DNA of 34,538 nt, from NCBI GenBank assembly GCA_039679385.1, contig JBDKVB010000105.1, positions 1-34,538 of the forward strand. The letters run 5' to 3'. A program made the translations under genes and the position numbers. A model generated the notes under the pieces. That model made no database searches, was not told the DNA's origin, and saw only the letters and a list, made by a program, of their open reading frames with translations. Source of the DNA: Armatimonadia bacterium (GTDB taxonomy: Bacteria > Armatimonadota > Zipacnadia > Zipacnadales > JABUFB01). This document shows, piece after piece, positions 15,026 to 23,746 of the stretch (positions are counted from its first letter, which is position 1; every line of letters starts with the position of its first letter).

Positions 15026-17119
15026 CTACAGTCCCCCGATGCCTGAGGTCGCCGGCAGGTACAGGCTGAAGGCCAGGTCCAGAAGAGTCCGCAGGTAGCC
15101 GACCGCGAACTCACCCACGATCAGGCCGAGGAAGAACGGCCTCGCCTTCCGGTACGCCGACAGCCCTCCGTAGCGCAGCAGGAGGCTCTTGATGAGCCAG
15201 GTCAGGAAGATCGGCAGCCACAGTCGGAACAGGCCGAAGCTCCCCGAGACCAGGTACCCCGCAGGATGGAAGGGCCACCAGACGAACCGCGTCCGCAGCG
15301 CCGCCAGCAGAAGCGTGAAGCCGACGCCATACAGGTAGGCGCAACTCGCTCCCAAGTCCGGCTTGCGTGGGTTGGCCAGCCAGGAATCCAGCTTACGCCA
15401 GGGGTCAAGACCAAAGGCCCACTTCAGGGTTGCGTTGAACTTGGCCGACTCGTAGCCCACCTGGTAAGTCACATGCAGGAAGGCCCAGAAGGCCGTGACG
15501 ATCGCCACGGCCGAGGCCAAGAGGATCACCACTGTTAGCCCGCGCATCGACAGACCCGACTGGTCGGCGATCCGCAGCGAGTCGCCGTGGATCGGCATCG
15601 GGAGCTGCCGGTGCGTCCGGGTCAGCCAGAAGAACAGCGTGATGACCGACAGGTCCTTCTTCGACCACGACGCTGTCCCCGCGACGTTCTGCATGATGTC
15701 CTCGGCTCCCACCTGGTACATCTCGATGGTGGGCAGCCCGAGCTCGGCCCGGATGCGCGTCACCGTCAGCGTCACCGTCAGGAACAGGAGCAGAAAGCAC
15801 AGCGCCGAACCCCAGGCCATCCCCGCCGCGACCGCAAAGGCCACCATGAACGCGACCCCGGCCACAAAGCCCCACACCGCCACTGCAGAAGACAGGGGCT
15901 CCTGCGATGGGTCTGCCTTCACACCATCTCCCACGAGTCCGGCCCAGGCCTCGCCATCACCCTTCTCAGCGCGAATCCCGACGGCTTCTCGCAGCACTCG
16001 CTGCAGATGATGCCGTGCAGCCCACAGCACGAACAGCGCAATCCCGAAGTAAGCCCCGACGCCCTGCTGCTGGACGAAGGGGAAGCGGTTGAACTGCTTG
16101 TAGCCGATCAGCGCGGTGCCGATCAGCTCCAGACGCGCGAACCAGAAGAAGAACCACACGGAGAAGGCAAGCTGCAACGGGAGCAGATATGCGAGGCCAT
16201 AGCTGAAGGGGTATGAGGAGATCGGGATCGCCCCGGCGGCGCTCAGCGGCATGCCCTTGAAGGTGTAGTTGTACACGCCGATGTTCAGCGCCGGCACCGC
16301 AGGCCACAGACTGTGCCCAAGCCGCACCAACTCCATCCCACCTGCCAGCGCGAAGGCGACCCAGAAGGGCCAGCTATGGTACAGCGCCCGATCCGGCGCC
16401 GTCAGTTCGAGGGGGACGCCTGCGATGGGGTAGTTCAGCCGCTCCCGGTCCCACTGTCTGCGCAGGATCGACATCAGGCATAGCAGCGTCCACACCAGGA
16501 CCATCGCGAATAGCGCCCACCAGGCCAGTGGCAACAGCCACGGACGCCAGTGTCCACCCTCGTACAGACTCGAGCCGCCCAGGTACAAGGGGTTCAGCGC
16601 CACCGGATCGGAGACCACCAGGTGGTGTGGCAGATGCGGCCAGATCTCCTCGGCCCAGCCGTTCTCCGGTGTGGCGTTGCGGAAGACCCAGGTGATGGTG
16701 GTGAAGAGGATCTGCAGTTGGTCGTGGCCGGTGAGCGCGCTCGCCACTACGAGCATCACGTAGACCGTCAGCAGTTCGGTCCGACTGAAGGCCTTGTGTG
16801 GCCACAGCCTCGCGACCAGTCCATTGACCCCGAGGAGCACCATCAGCAAGGTGATGGTGTTGAAGAACAGCGCCGAGGTGGTGCAGTTGTCCGAGTACCG
16901 CACATACTCGATGTGTGCGAACCACCAGGCATTGGGAGGAATCAGCAGCAGCCCGCACAGGATGGCGCGGGCTGTCGGACGTGCCGGGCGATCTGCGGCC
17001 CTTCCGCCGGCCTTGTCGTCAGTAGAAGGCTGCTGCAGCATGGGTGCCGGCCCAGGTGCGGGATCGACTAACCCCGGGTTCTTCGGCGTCCCAGGCCGAC
17101 CTTCCTCCGCGCAGTGCAC
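15026..17119 (-). CDS. Large polytopic membrane protein, DUF6785/DUF6784-like
   Basis: Up to 697 residues with about 14 hydrophobic segments spread over the whole length. It resembles a family of large integral membrane proteins found mostly in Planctomycetota, Armatimonadota and relatives. Recognisable family-like stretches are FSRTELLTVYVMLVVASALT after the second segment, LPTIEMYQVGAEDIMQN in a central loop, and RYGGLSAYRKARPFFLGLIV near the C-terminus. The conserved SRxEL and RYGGxxxYRxxRPFFxG motifs suggest a transport or processing role, but no activity has been established to my knowledge. Starts are uncertain: GTG 17119 or ATG 17041 (MLQQPSTDDK), and neither has a good ribosome-binding site. 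The 50 residues before the first segment are disordered-looking. The neighbouring lipoprotein gene upstream is separated by two hairpins, so it is probably transcribed separately. Confidence 0.82.
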   Translation of the reverse strand: MHCAEEGRPGTPKNPGLVDPAPGPAPMLQQPSTDDKAGGRAADRPARPTARAILCGLLLIPPNAWWFAHIEYVRYSDNCTTSALFFNTITLLMVLLGVNGLVARLWPHKAFSRTELLTVYVMLVVASALTGHDQLQILFTTITWVFRNATPENGWAEEIWPHLPHHLVVSDPVALNPLYLGGSSLYEGGHWRPWLLPLAWWALFAMVLVWTLLCLMSILRRQWDRERLNYPIAGVPLELTAPDRALYHSWPFWVAFALAGGMELVRLGHSLWPAVPALNIGVYNYTFKGMPLSAAGAIPISSYPFSYGLAYLLPLQLAFSVWFFFWFARLELIGTALIGYKQFNRFPFVQQQGVGAYFGIALFVLWAARHHLQRVLREAVGIRAEKGDGEAWAGLVGDGVKADPSQEPLSSAVAVWGFVAGVAFMVAFAVAAGMAWGSALCFLLLFLTVTLTVTRIRAELGLPTIEMYQVGAEDIMQNVAGTASWSKKDLSVITLFFWLTRTHRQLPMPIHGDSLRIADQSGLSMRGLTVVILLASAVAIVTAFWAFLHVTYQVGYESAKFNATLKWAFGLDPWRKLDSWLANPRKPDLGASCAYLYGVGFTLLLAALRTRFVWWPFHPAGYLVSGSFGLFRLWLPIFLTWLIKSLLLRYGGLSAYRKARPFFLGLIVGEFAVGYLRTLLDLAFSLYLPATSGIGGL

Positions 17120-17140
17120 CTCACTGTCGGGGAATCACGC

Positions 17141-17172
17141 GGGCGCCGCTGCCGGGGGAGACAGCGGCGCCC
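17141..17172 (-). terminator. Strong hairpin downstream of the TIG lipoprotein gene
   Basis: GGGCGCCGCTG (17141-17151) pairs perfectly with CAGCGGCGCCC (17162-17172), an 11-bp GC-rich stem with a 10-base loop. It follows the lipoprotein stop on the minus strand and precedes the DUF6785-like gene. There is no T-run, so it may be a pause or an RNA-stabilising structure. Confidence 0.55.
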
Positions 17173-17180
17173 GAGAGGCT

Positions 17181-17210
17181 CGTCACACTGAGGGCAATAC
17201 CTCGGTGACG
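17181..17210 (-). terminator. Second hairpin immediately after the TIG lipoprotein stop
   Basis: CGTCAC (17181-17186) pairs with GTGACG (17205-17210), with an inner GAGG/CCTC pairing. It begins 13 bases after the stop codon at 17224. Together with the next hairpin it forms a tandem pair in a 100-bp gap. Confidence 0.4.
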
Positions 17211-17223
17211 GCCTGAGGGGACT

Positions 17224-19194
17224 CTACTCACGATACAGGGTGTAGTACAGCCGATAGCTCCCCGTGTCGCCGTTGTTGGAGAAGACGATCGTCCGGTTCA
17301 TGCTAGAGTTCGGCCCCAGCATCGACTGCAAGGTGGCGTTGCTCCAGTACTCGCGCCTCTCGCCCAGGAAGTCGGGGTCGCCGCCAAACCAGGAGGCGAT
17401 GTAGTCGATCGCGTCCGAGAGGAAGTCCAGCACCGCCTCGACAATGCTGCCGGCGGCGCTGCCCCAGATCGCTCCCACGATCGCTCCGGCAACATCGCCC
17501 ACGAAGCCGATGAAGGACTGCACGGCGTCCACGTCTCCGGCATCCCATTCATACAGTCGCGTGGTCAGCGCAAGGCCGTACTTCACGTCTCCCCAGTTGC
17601 CGTCCGGCTTGAAGACGCTCTGGTCACTGGCCTTGTAGTTCTTCTCGTCACCATCGTCGAAGCCGCCGTACTCGTCCGTGTTCTTCTTCCACACATAGCC
17701 GTCCGCGACGACCGCCCAGAAGGTGACGATCTCGTCATGGCCCCACCATTCTGGGTTCGACTCATCGTCGCAGCGCATCTTGGTGAAGACGATCCGATAG
17801 TGTGGTATCCCAACCTCGTAGATCCTCGAGTCGCTGTTGGGGGTGTTGTAGATCTGCACCTGGATGCCGTACTGCCCCGGCACAAGACGCACCGGAATCT
17901 GCAGCCGCAGTTGCGTCTCGCTCTCCACGGTTGCCGTTGTCCAATAGTCATGCGGATCGGCGAGATCCAGCAGCGTCATCCTGATGTAGTGAGTCTTGCC
18001 GGGCTGGAAGTTGTGGCCATTGAGGTACACCCATTGCGACGGCTCCTGCCCGGAGGGTGTGATACTGTCGATCACAGGCTGCGGCTTCGGCGGCTCCGCG
18101 ACTCGCACGGAAACCTGGTTCGAAGGAGCATCCTTCACCACTACCTGCACATGCCAGTACCCGGGCGTGATAGTGGCCGGAAGATTGAAGGCCAGGCGTC
18201 CCGCGCCTGCGATGGTCGAGGTGATGCGGTACGTCGGCGTGGTCGCGCCGCCGCTCGCCGGGTAGATCTCGACATGGTTCTCGGCAGCCACGCCCGAGAA
18301 GCCGATCCCGGCCAGCACCAGGCTCTGGCCCTTCGCATAGCCTCCTGCCGGAGCGGTCGGCTCCACGTGGTCGATGTGAGGGTACGGAGCCACCACGATC
18401 AGCGGCTGCATACCCACGACCTTCATCGCCGACGTGGGCTTGGCCGCGATCAGGGCCTGTCTGGCATCGGCCTTCGTGACCGCTCCCATCGGTGGCGCCT
18501 GCAAAGAACTGAAGCGCGCCTGCTTCTGTGCCGGGGGGATCGCGCCGAAATCGCCCACGAACTTCTGCAGCGTCGCACGCGAGACTCCGGGGTGCCTGGC
18601 AAGAGCTGCGGCGAAGACCTGGTCAAGCTCATTCGTGTCCGTTGCTCCGCCGAGGTTCCTTCGTGCCAGTTGCGCCAGAATCGGTGTCAGACCATCCCTG
18701 CCGCCCGACCCCATCGAGGAGGGGTCCTGGGGTATCGCCGGGTTCAGCGGACGCTTGCTGACCCGATCGCCGGTACCCAGGAACACCGCCATCTCACCCT
18801 TGAGCTCCCCCGTGAGGCCGGCCGTTGCGGTGATCGTGATGTTGTAGACTTGCCCCCGGGTAGCCTTGAACTCCACCGTCAGCGGTGGCGGCCCCATCTT
18901 CGAGGCAGGACGCATGCCCGCCGACGACACCTCAAGCCGGAGAGGTATCGTCGAGCCCCAGTTAGCACCGGCTGTGTGATCGCCATCCTTCACGGGTTTG
19001 AACTGATAGCTGAAGGTCGTCACCCTTGGCCCCAGCGTGAAGGGCACAATGACGCGTTGCGTGGGGCTCACCAGGGCCATCCCTGGCTTCACCGTCGGCA
19101 CCGTCGGCCGGGTTATCGGCCCGGGCTGCGCACATGCCGAAACACAGATCGCGACGGCTACCAGGACAACCAGAACCGTCCACCGTCCACCCAT
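17224..19194 (-). CDS. Exported TIG/IPT-domain lipoprotein with a Gly/Ala-rich hydrophobic C-terminal segment
   Basis: A 656-residue protein. ATG 19194 is preferred to GTG 19203 because GGAGG lies eight bases before it. The N-terminus (WTVLVVLVAVAICVSACAQ) ends in VSAC, a good lipobox, so it is probably lipid-anchored. The middle contains two immunoglobulin-like TIG/IPT domains, opening IDHVEPTAPAGGYAKGQSLV (about 275) and IDSITPSGQEPSQWVYLNG (about 380). A helical region (about 150-260) precedes them. Toward the end, a stretch at about 560-608 (VGDVAGAIVGAIWGSAAG, then VLDFLSDAIDYIASWFGG) is hydrophobic with spaced Gly/Ala, like a membrane-inserting pair. It is flanked by acidic, aromatic-rich soluble sequence (DEYGGFDDGDEKNYK). 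I do not recognise the family as a whole. No partner is evident beyond the (-) block. Confidence 0.82.
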   Translation of the reverse strand: MGGRWTVLVVLVAVAICVSACAQPGPITRPTVPTVKPGMALVSPTQRVIVPFTLGPRVTTFSYQFKPVKDGDHTAGANWGSTIPLRLEVSSAGMRPASKMGPPPLTVEFKATRGQVYNITITATAGLTGELKGEMAVFLGTGDRVSKRPLNPAIPQDPSSMGSGGRDGLTPILAQLARRNLGGATDTNELDQVFAAALARHPGVSRATLQKFVGDFGAIPPAQKQARFSSLQAPPMGAVTKADARQALIAAKPTSAMKVVGMQPLIVVAPYPHIDHVEPTAPAGGYAKGQSLVLAGIGFSGVAAENHVEIYPASGGATTPTYRITSTIAGAGRLAFNLPATITPGYWHVQVVVKDAPSNQVSVRVAEPPKPQPVIDSITPSGQEPSQWVYLNGHNFQPGKTHYIRMTLLDLADPHDYWTTATVESETQLRLQIPVRLVPGQYGIQVQIYNTPNSDSRIYEVGIPHYRIVFTKMRCDDESNPEWWGHDEIVTFWAVVADGYVWKKNTDEYGGFDDGDEKNYKASDQSVFKPDGNWGDVKYGLALTTRLYEWDAGDVDAVQSFIGFVGDVAGAIVGAIWGSAAGSIVEAVLDFLSDAIDYIASWFGGDPDFLGERREYWSNATLQSMLGPNSSMNRTIVFSNNGDTGSYRLYYTLYRE

Positions 19195-19332
19195 TCCATC
19201 CACCTCCGCAAGCCGTTTGGTACGGCAAGTCTACTCCCGAACTTCAACGGGAGAAGGGCACTTCCTGCGGGCAGGACGGAATATTTACGGTTTGGTGAGC
19301 AGTCTGGGTGGATTGTGTACGCCGAGGGTGAC

Positions 19333-19812
19333 CTAAAGGAGAACGCGAAGAAGATTGACCGCCCAGCCGCCGAGGAGCACCAGAAACGCGATCTGGGTCA
19401 TCCGCACAAGACCTGTCAGTTCGGGGATCGGGCGTCGGCCCGTCACGCAGCATTCCAGCGCCCACAACGCCACTACCCAGGTCACTGTATAGGCAGCCGG
19501 CCCCAGCACATGGGCCTCAAAGGCCTGTGCCACGTGCCCTTGCGCCATCGCGACAAAGGCCCTCGTCATCCCGCACAGCGGACACGGCAGTCCGGTCAGC
19601 AGGCGAAAAAGGCACGGCGGCCCCAGGAGCCGGAAGGCAGCAGGCTCTCCCTGTGCGCTCGGTACCAGAACAAAGGACAACGCCGGCATCGACGCTGTCA
19701 CGACCAGCAGGGCCAGCGCTCCCAGTCGGTTCGCCAGCCTCGGACGACGCAGCCACCAGGGCATGGCGCGAGAGACCGGCGCAGCTTCGCCCAGGTCGGC
19801 CGGAAGGGTCAC
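19333..19812 (-). CDS. DUF2752 membrane protein
   Basis: A 159-residue membrane protein with the DUF2752 signature: TGLPCPLCGMTRAFVAMAQG at residues 74-93, with Cys77 and Cys80 just before the GMTRA turn. Three or four hydrophobic segments are visible (about 30-52, 65-85, 104-124, 140-158). The family is widespread and uncharacterised; the paired cysteines may bind metal or form a disulfide. The GTG start overlaps the acetate kinase stop as GTGA, with AAGGTG seven bases upstream. Its translation is therefore very likely coupled to the kinase gene. That overlap suggests a functional tie between the two, but none is known. Confidence 0.85.
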   Translation of the reverse strand: MTLPADLGEAAPVSRAMPWWLRRPRLANRLGALALLVVTASMPALSFVLVPSAQGEPAAFRLLGPPCLFRLLTGLPCPLCGMTRAFVAMAQGHVAQAFEAHVLGPAAYTVTWVVALWALECCVTGRRPIPELTGLVRMTQIAFLVLLGGWAVNLLRVLL

Positions 19813-21014
19813 ACCGGTTCACCTTGCACAACCGCCAGAGTATCGCGGGCGATCACCAGTTCCTCATTCACCGTCACCACCGCGATCTGTCCCCGGCTTG
19901 AGGAGGTCGACAGAATCGCCTCGCCCTCGGACTGCATGTTCTTGTCCTGGTCAAGCTCCAGGCCCATGAACTCCAGGTCGCCGCAGATGGCCTCGCGGAC
20001 CTGCGGCGCCTTCTCGCCGATGCTTCCTGCGAAGATCAGCACATCGACGCCGCCCATGGCCGCCGCGTAGGCACCCACATACTTCCGCGCCCGATGCGCA
20101 TGAGCCGCCAGGGCCAGCCGCGCCTGGCCATGACCCTCCTCTGCCGCAGCAATCACCTCGCGCAGGTCGGCGCTCAGGCCGCTGATCCCCAGCCATCCGC
20201 TCCGCTTGTTCAGCACTTCGGTCATCTCCTCGGGCGTGTAGCCCTCCTTGCTCATCAGAAAGGGGATCACCGCGGCGTCGAGGTCACCGGCACGAGTGCT
20301 TTGCACGAGACCTTCCTGGGGCGTGAAGCCCGTGCTCACCTCCACCGACCGCCCATGGTCATACGCATTGGCCGTGTTGCCGCTCCCCATCATGAGCGTC
20401 ACGACCTTGAGTTCCTCGACCGGCTGGCCCAGCAGCAGCCCGGCACGCTCGAAGGCCGACCGGAAGGCCAGACCGTGGAACCCATACTTGCGAATCCGGA
20501 GCTTCCGGCTCAGCTCATAGGGAAGCGCGTAGGTGTAGACCTCAGGCGCGAGGGTATGGTGCAGGGCGTTGTCGAAGACGCATACGTGAGGGCAGTGGGG
20601 CATGGCCGCCTGGCAGGCCTGAATTCCCGCGAGGTTGTGCGGGTTGTGCAGGGGCGCCAGCTCAGCGAACTCCTCGATCGCCGCCAGCACCTCCGGCGTC
20701 GCGAGAACCGATCCCGAGTAGCGGTCACCGGCGTGCAGCACCCGGTGACCCACTGCATCGACCTGCGCCAGGGACTCCAGCGGACCGCCCTCAGGCAGCA
20801 CCAGCATCCGCAGCATCAAGTCGACTGCCCTGGCGTGCGAGGTCACCTCCATCTCCACCACGGTCTCGTCGTCGTCCTCGGCCTCGTGCGTCAGCAGAGC
20901 GTCCTGATGACCGATCCGCTCCACCTGGCCCTTTGCGACGGCCTCGCCGCGGGGCATGTCGAGGAGTTGGTACTTGAGGGAGGAAGACCCACAGTTGACG
21001 ACCAGTACAAGCAT
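19809..21014 (-). CDS. ackA: Divergent acetate kinase-family protein
   Basis: A 401-residue member of the acetate kinase (ASKHA) fold; acetate kinases convert acetyl phosphate and ADP to acetate and ATP. ATG 21014 follows AGGTG. Comparing with the well-studied Methanosarcina enzyme, numbering matches nearly one to one. Asn7, Ser10 and Ser12 (VNCGSSS), Arg91 (HRVLH), His123 (PLHNPHN), Asp148 (FDNALH), His180 (GFHG), Arg241 (STRAGD) and Glu384 (NEEL) are kept. His184 is Phe (GFHGLAF instead of GFHGTSH). The HLGNG motif is MMGSG, so His208 is Met and Asn211 is Ser. The essential residues therefore remain but the phosphate and nucleotide loops differ. It may be a working kinase for another short-chain acid. 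No phosphotransacetylase gene is adjacent. Confidence 0.88.
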   Translation of the reverse strand: MLVLVVNCGSSSLKYQLLDMPRGEAVAKGQVERIGHQDALLTHEAEDDDETVVEMEVTSHARAVDLMLRMLVLPEGGPLESLAQVDAVGHRVLHAGDRYSGSVLATPEVLAAIEEFAELAPLHNPHNLAGIQACQAAMPHCPHVCVFDNALHHTLAPEVYTYALPYELSRKLRIRKYGFHGLAFRSAFERAGLLLGQPVEELKVVTLMMGSGNTANAYDHGRSVEVSTGFTPQEGLVQSTRAGDLDAAVIPFLMSKEGYTPEEMTEVLNKRSGWLGISGLSADLREVIAAAEEGHGQARLALAAHAHRARKYVGAYAAAMGGVDVLIFAGSIGEKAPQVREAICGDLEFMGLELDQDKNMQSEGEAILSTSSSRGQIAVVTVNEELVIARDTLAVVQGEPV

Positions 21015-21060
21015 CCGCTACACCTGCTGTCCCAGGAAGTCACGCCCGAAACCACAGCGA

Positions 21061-21084
21061 CCGGCTACCCTTCAGGACAGCCGG
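21061..21084 (-). terminator. Weak hairpin downstream of the FlgT-C-like gene
   Basis: CCGGCT (21061-21066) pairs with AGCCGG (21079-21084) across a 12-base loop. It follows the stop of the gene at 21110 on the minus strand and precedes ackA. The stem is only six pairs and there is no T-run. Confidence 0.3.
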
Positions 21085-21109
21085 CCGCCGACACTTCACC
21101 TAACCGCCT

Positions 21110-22633
21110 TCAGTCCAGCACGACGATCTGTCCGACCTGGAGGTTCGCCTCGGGCGTCTGCTCGATGATATCACATCGGCTCGACTTGTCGAACACCTCC
21201 GCCACCTTGAGCCGGGCGACCCGCGTCCGGATCGTCTCGATCAGCTTGCCGGTGTCCGGGTCCCGCAGCTCCCGGCTCAGCCATACGCTGAAGGTGTCTC
21301 CCAGCCGGGCTCCCTGCTCCTTGCCGAAGGCGATGTAGGCCACCTGTCCGTCGGCCACCAGGATCTTGGCGGTGGTGGCAGTGACCTCCTCCGGCGGGTT
21401 CGCCGCAGCGATGAGCTCTTCACCAGGTACCGGAAGCATCGCCCGCATCGCCAGGACGTCGCAGAACTCGGTGGTCTCCCGGCGAGCGATGTCCATCGCC
21501 TCAGTCGCACGCAGGCGTACCTCGTACTCATCTTCCTCGGCGTCGTAGTTGTCTATCCGGTCGATCTTGTACCAGCGGTAGTCGAAGCCCCTGACCTCGT
21601 CCTCCTCCTCCGACTCCTGGCTCCCCTCGATCTTGTAGCTGATCAGACGCTCGCCCTTCGTGGCATCCACAAGGGTTATCTCGCCGGCCATCGAGGTCGT
21701 GTAGTTCCGCACCTGGTACGGCGCAGCCCACACCAGATCCGGGTCGGCGACCTTCTTGCTCACGGTTCGCCCCTTCCCGGCCTGGTCTGCTCGGTAGTCG
21801 TCGAGCCGTTGCTGGGCCTCCTGGGAGGTCATCGTGCGGTTGCTCTTCTTGAACTCGGTATGCTCCCTGCACTTGGTCGAAGCATCCGTGATCGTTGCGA
21901 AGGCCAGGGCCTGCACCTTCAGCTCCCGGGCCAGCTCCTGGATCTGCTTGAGCGTCGTGACACTCGACGGAGTCGATGCCGACATCGCCTCCCGTCCCAC
22001 CACCTCGAAGGCCCGCAGTTCCACCAGACCGCGGTAGAGCGCCGATTCTGCGGCGTTGCCTACACCCGCGAAGGCACGCTCGGCCAGCGAGGGCAGGCAC
22101 GCGATCGCGCGGATGCGGCGCAGATCGGCCACGGGATGCGTAATGGGTTTGGCCAGCGGGAACTGGTCCAACGCCGTGGCCTCGGTGAGCAGCGCATCCA
22201 CCAGCTTCTTCGTCGGCGCAGTGATGAGCATCTTGATGCTGTACAGCGCGGGCTTCTCCCCGGGTACCGACTTCGACGCAATCATCATCTCCGTCTCTGA
22301 GAGTACCTCGGGGGAGACCGGGAACTCGGCCTGCCAGCTCGGGTGGAGCGCAACGCCCTTCGGGTCCGACTTGATCAGGAACAGCACCAGCGGCACGTAT
22401 CCGGGCGGCAGCGTGAGACTCGCGCGGTCCGTGTCAGGGCTGACCCACAAGACGTACTTGGGCTTCACCTTGGTGAGCCAGTTCTCATAGCTGCTCCGCT
22501 CCAGGTTTGAGACGATCAGCACCGTTCCCTTGACCGTCTGGCGCGGAATGACCGGACCGCCGGCATAGGCCAGCGACACCCCAACCGTCCCTAACAGGAT
22601 GCAGGCGACCAACAACCGCACAAACCTCGTCAT
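21110..22633 (-). CDS. Secreted protein with CsgG/FlgT-C-like organisation
   Basis: A 507-residue exported protein. The ATG at 22633 is chosen because GAGGAG lies about nine bases ahead; ATG 22642 would touch its own ribosome-binding site. The signal peptide core is VRLLVACILLGTVGVSLAYA. Residues about 165-300 (IACLPSLAERAFAG, ALYRGLVELRAFEVVGRE, ELKVQALAFATI) recall the nucleotide-free alpha/beta domain of CsgG/FlgT-like secretion-associated proteins. A charged, acidic segment (EGSQESEEEDEVRGFDYRW, about 340-375) follows. The C-terminal 80 residues (GQVAYIAFGKEQGARLGDTF and RVARLKVAEVFD) fit the FlgT C-terminal domain fold. A function in outer-membrane assembly is possible, but the resemblance is distant. 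It is the upstream neighbour of ackA. Confidence 0.75.
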   Translation of the reverse strand: MTRFVRLLVACILLGTVGVSLAYAGGPVIPRQTVKGTVLIVSNLERSSYENWLTKVKPKYVLWVSPDTDRASLTLPPGYVPLVLFLIKSDPKGVALHPSWQAEFPVSPEVLSETEMMIASKSVPGEKPALYSIKMLITAPTKKLVDALLTEATALDQFPLAKPITHPVADLRRIRAIACLPSLAERAFAGVGNAAESALYRGLVELRAFEVVGREAMSASTPSSVTTLKQIQELARELKVQALAFATITDASTKCREHTEFKKSNRTMTSQEAQQRLDDYRADQAGKGRTVSKKVADPDLVWAAPYQVRNYTTSMAGEITLVDATKGERLISYKIEGSQESEEEDEVRGFDYRWYKIDRIDNYDAEEDEYEVRLRATEAMDIARRETTEFCDVLAMRAMLPVPGEELIAAANPPEEVTATTAKILVADGQVAYIAFGKEQGARLGDTFSVWLSRELRDPDTGKLIETIRTRVARLKVAEVFDKSSRCDIIEQTPEANLQVGQIVVLD

Positions 22634-22766
22634 ACTCCTCATCTCCTCAGCGGACCCCGTTCACGGCATCCACAATCGAAAAGGCAGCAGGCCGGACGCA
22701 AGGCCCGCAGATCTCCCACGGAAGCGCCCGGCCCACCTGACAGCGTATCCTTCTGCGTCCCGTAGG

Positions 22767-23606
22767 CTACAAAGTCCGCAGGAAGTCGACGGCCTTCTGG
22801 ATGTCACCTACCGGGTCCTCACCGGTCTCGCGCTCGATGGCGAAGTACCCGTCGTACCCGGCCTCGCGCAGGTATCCCACATACCGAGGCCAGTCTACCC
22901 AACCGGTTCCGAGCGGAACCTCCTGGCGCTTGCCGTCCTCATGCACCAGCGCGTCCTTGGCATGGGTATGCACGATCACGTCTGCTAGGGCACGGGCGCC
23001 CTCGTTGGGCTGGTACCGCTCGATCCACTTCTCGCGCTGGTAGGTCTCGCCGGCCAGTTGGCAGGCACGCGCTCCCCACAGGATCATGTTCGCCGGGTCC
23101 CAGTTCACGCGAATCGCCTTGCTGCCGACCTCGGTGATGACACGCCGCAGCACATAGGGAGGCTCCGGTCCGGTCTCGATTGCCAGGCAGGCGCCGACCT
23201 GCTCACCGCGCTCAGCAATCTGACCCATGCCGTCGACGACGCGAGCCCAGCCCGGCTCCTTTGCGTCTTCCGGCATGACGCCGCAGTGGCCCTGCCAGAT
23301 CCCGCAGCCCAGATCGGCCGCGAGCTCGAGGTTCTTCTTGCCCCATTCGACGTTTTCCTGCCAGTCCTTGTCTACCGTCAGGTCCACTTCGCCGCCCCAG
23401 CAGGAGATCGCCGAGACCTCCAGCCCGAGGCCCTTCACGTGTGCGACGAGTTCCTTCCGAGCCGCTGCGTCCATCGTGCGGGCGTCCCAGGGGCCGCCTG
23501 CCGTGATGTGGATACCCGGTACACCAAGCTCCACAACCTTCTTCATGGCTTCGTATCGTTCCATTCGCAGGTTGCCGAGCATGACTGCTATCTTGAGTCC
23601 GGCCAT
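22767..23606 (-). CDS. Sugar phosphate isomerase/epimerase-like TIM barrel
   Basis: A 279-residue, cytoplasmic AP-endonuclease-2/xylose-isomerase-like barrel. ATG 23606 follows AGGAGG. The usual divalent-metal ligands are visible in order: Glu144 (LAIETGPEP), Asp170 (VNWDPANM), His213 or His215 (VHTHAKDA) and Glu258 (FAIERE). The N-terminal strand KIAVMLGNLRMERYEAMKKV is also typical. Members isomerise or epimerise keto sugars and cyclitols, or dehydrate inosose; the substrate here is not determined. It is divergent from the URO-D-like gene and lies upstream of the secreted FlgT-C-like gene with a 133-bp gap. Together with the aldolase and Gfo/Idh genes it fits a sugar-processing neighbourhood. 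Confidence 0.88.
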   Translation of the reverse strand: MAGLKIAVMLGNLRMERYEAMKKVVELGVPGIHITAGGPWDARTMDAAARKELVAHVKGLGLEVSAISCWGGEVDLTVDKDWQENVEWGKKNLELAADLGCGIWQGHCGVMPEDAKEPGWARVVDGMGQIAERGEQVGACLAIETGPEPPYVLRRVITEVGSKAIRVNWDPANMILWGARACQLAGETYQREKWIERYQPNEGARALADVIVHTHAKDALVHEDGKRQEVPLGTGWVDWPRYVGYLREAGYDGYFAIERETGEDPVGDIQKAVDFLRTL

Positions 23607-23746
23607 TGTCTACGCCTCCTGAAGTCTTTTGAGGTGTCACACGATTCCCCATCCATGCCCCTCAGACCTGCCCGTGTGGCCAAGAAGGTTACGCGACCGA
23701 CGCAGGGAATACCCGACCATACCCCTACAGAGCCTCGGAGGCCCTC

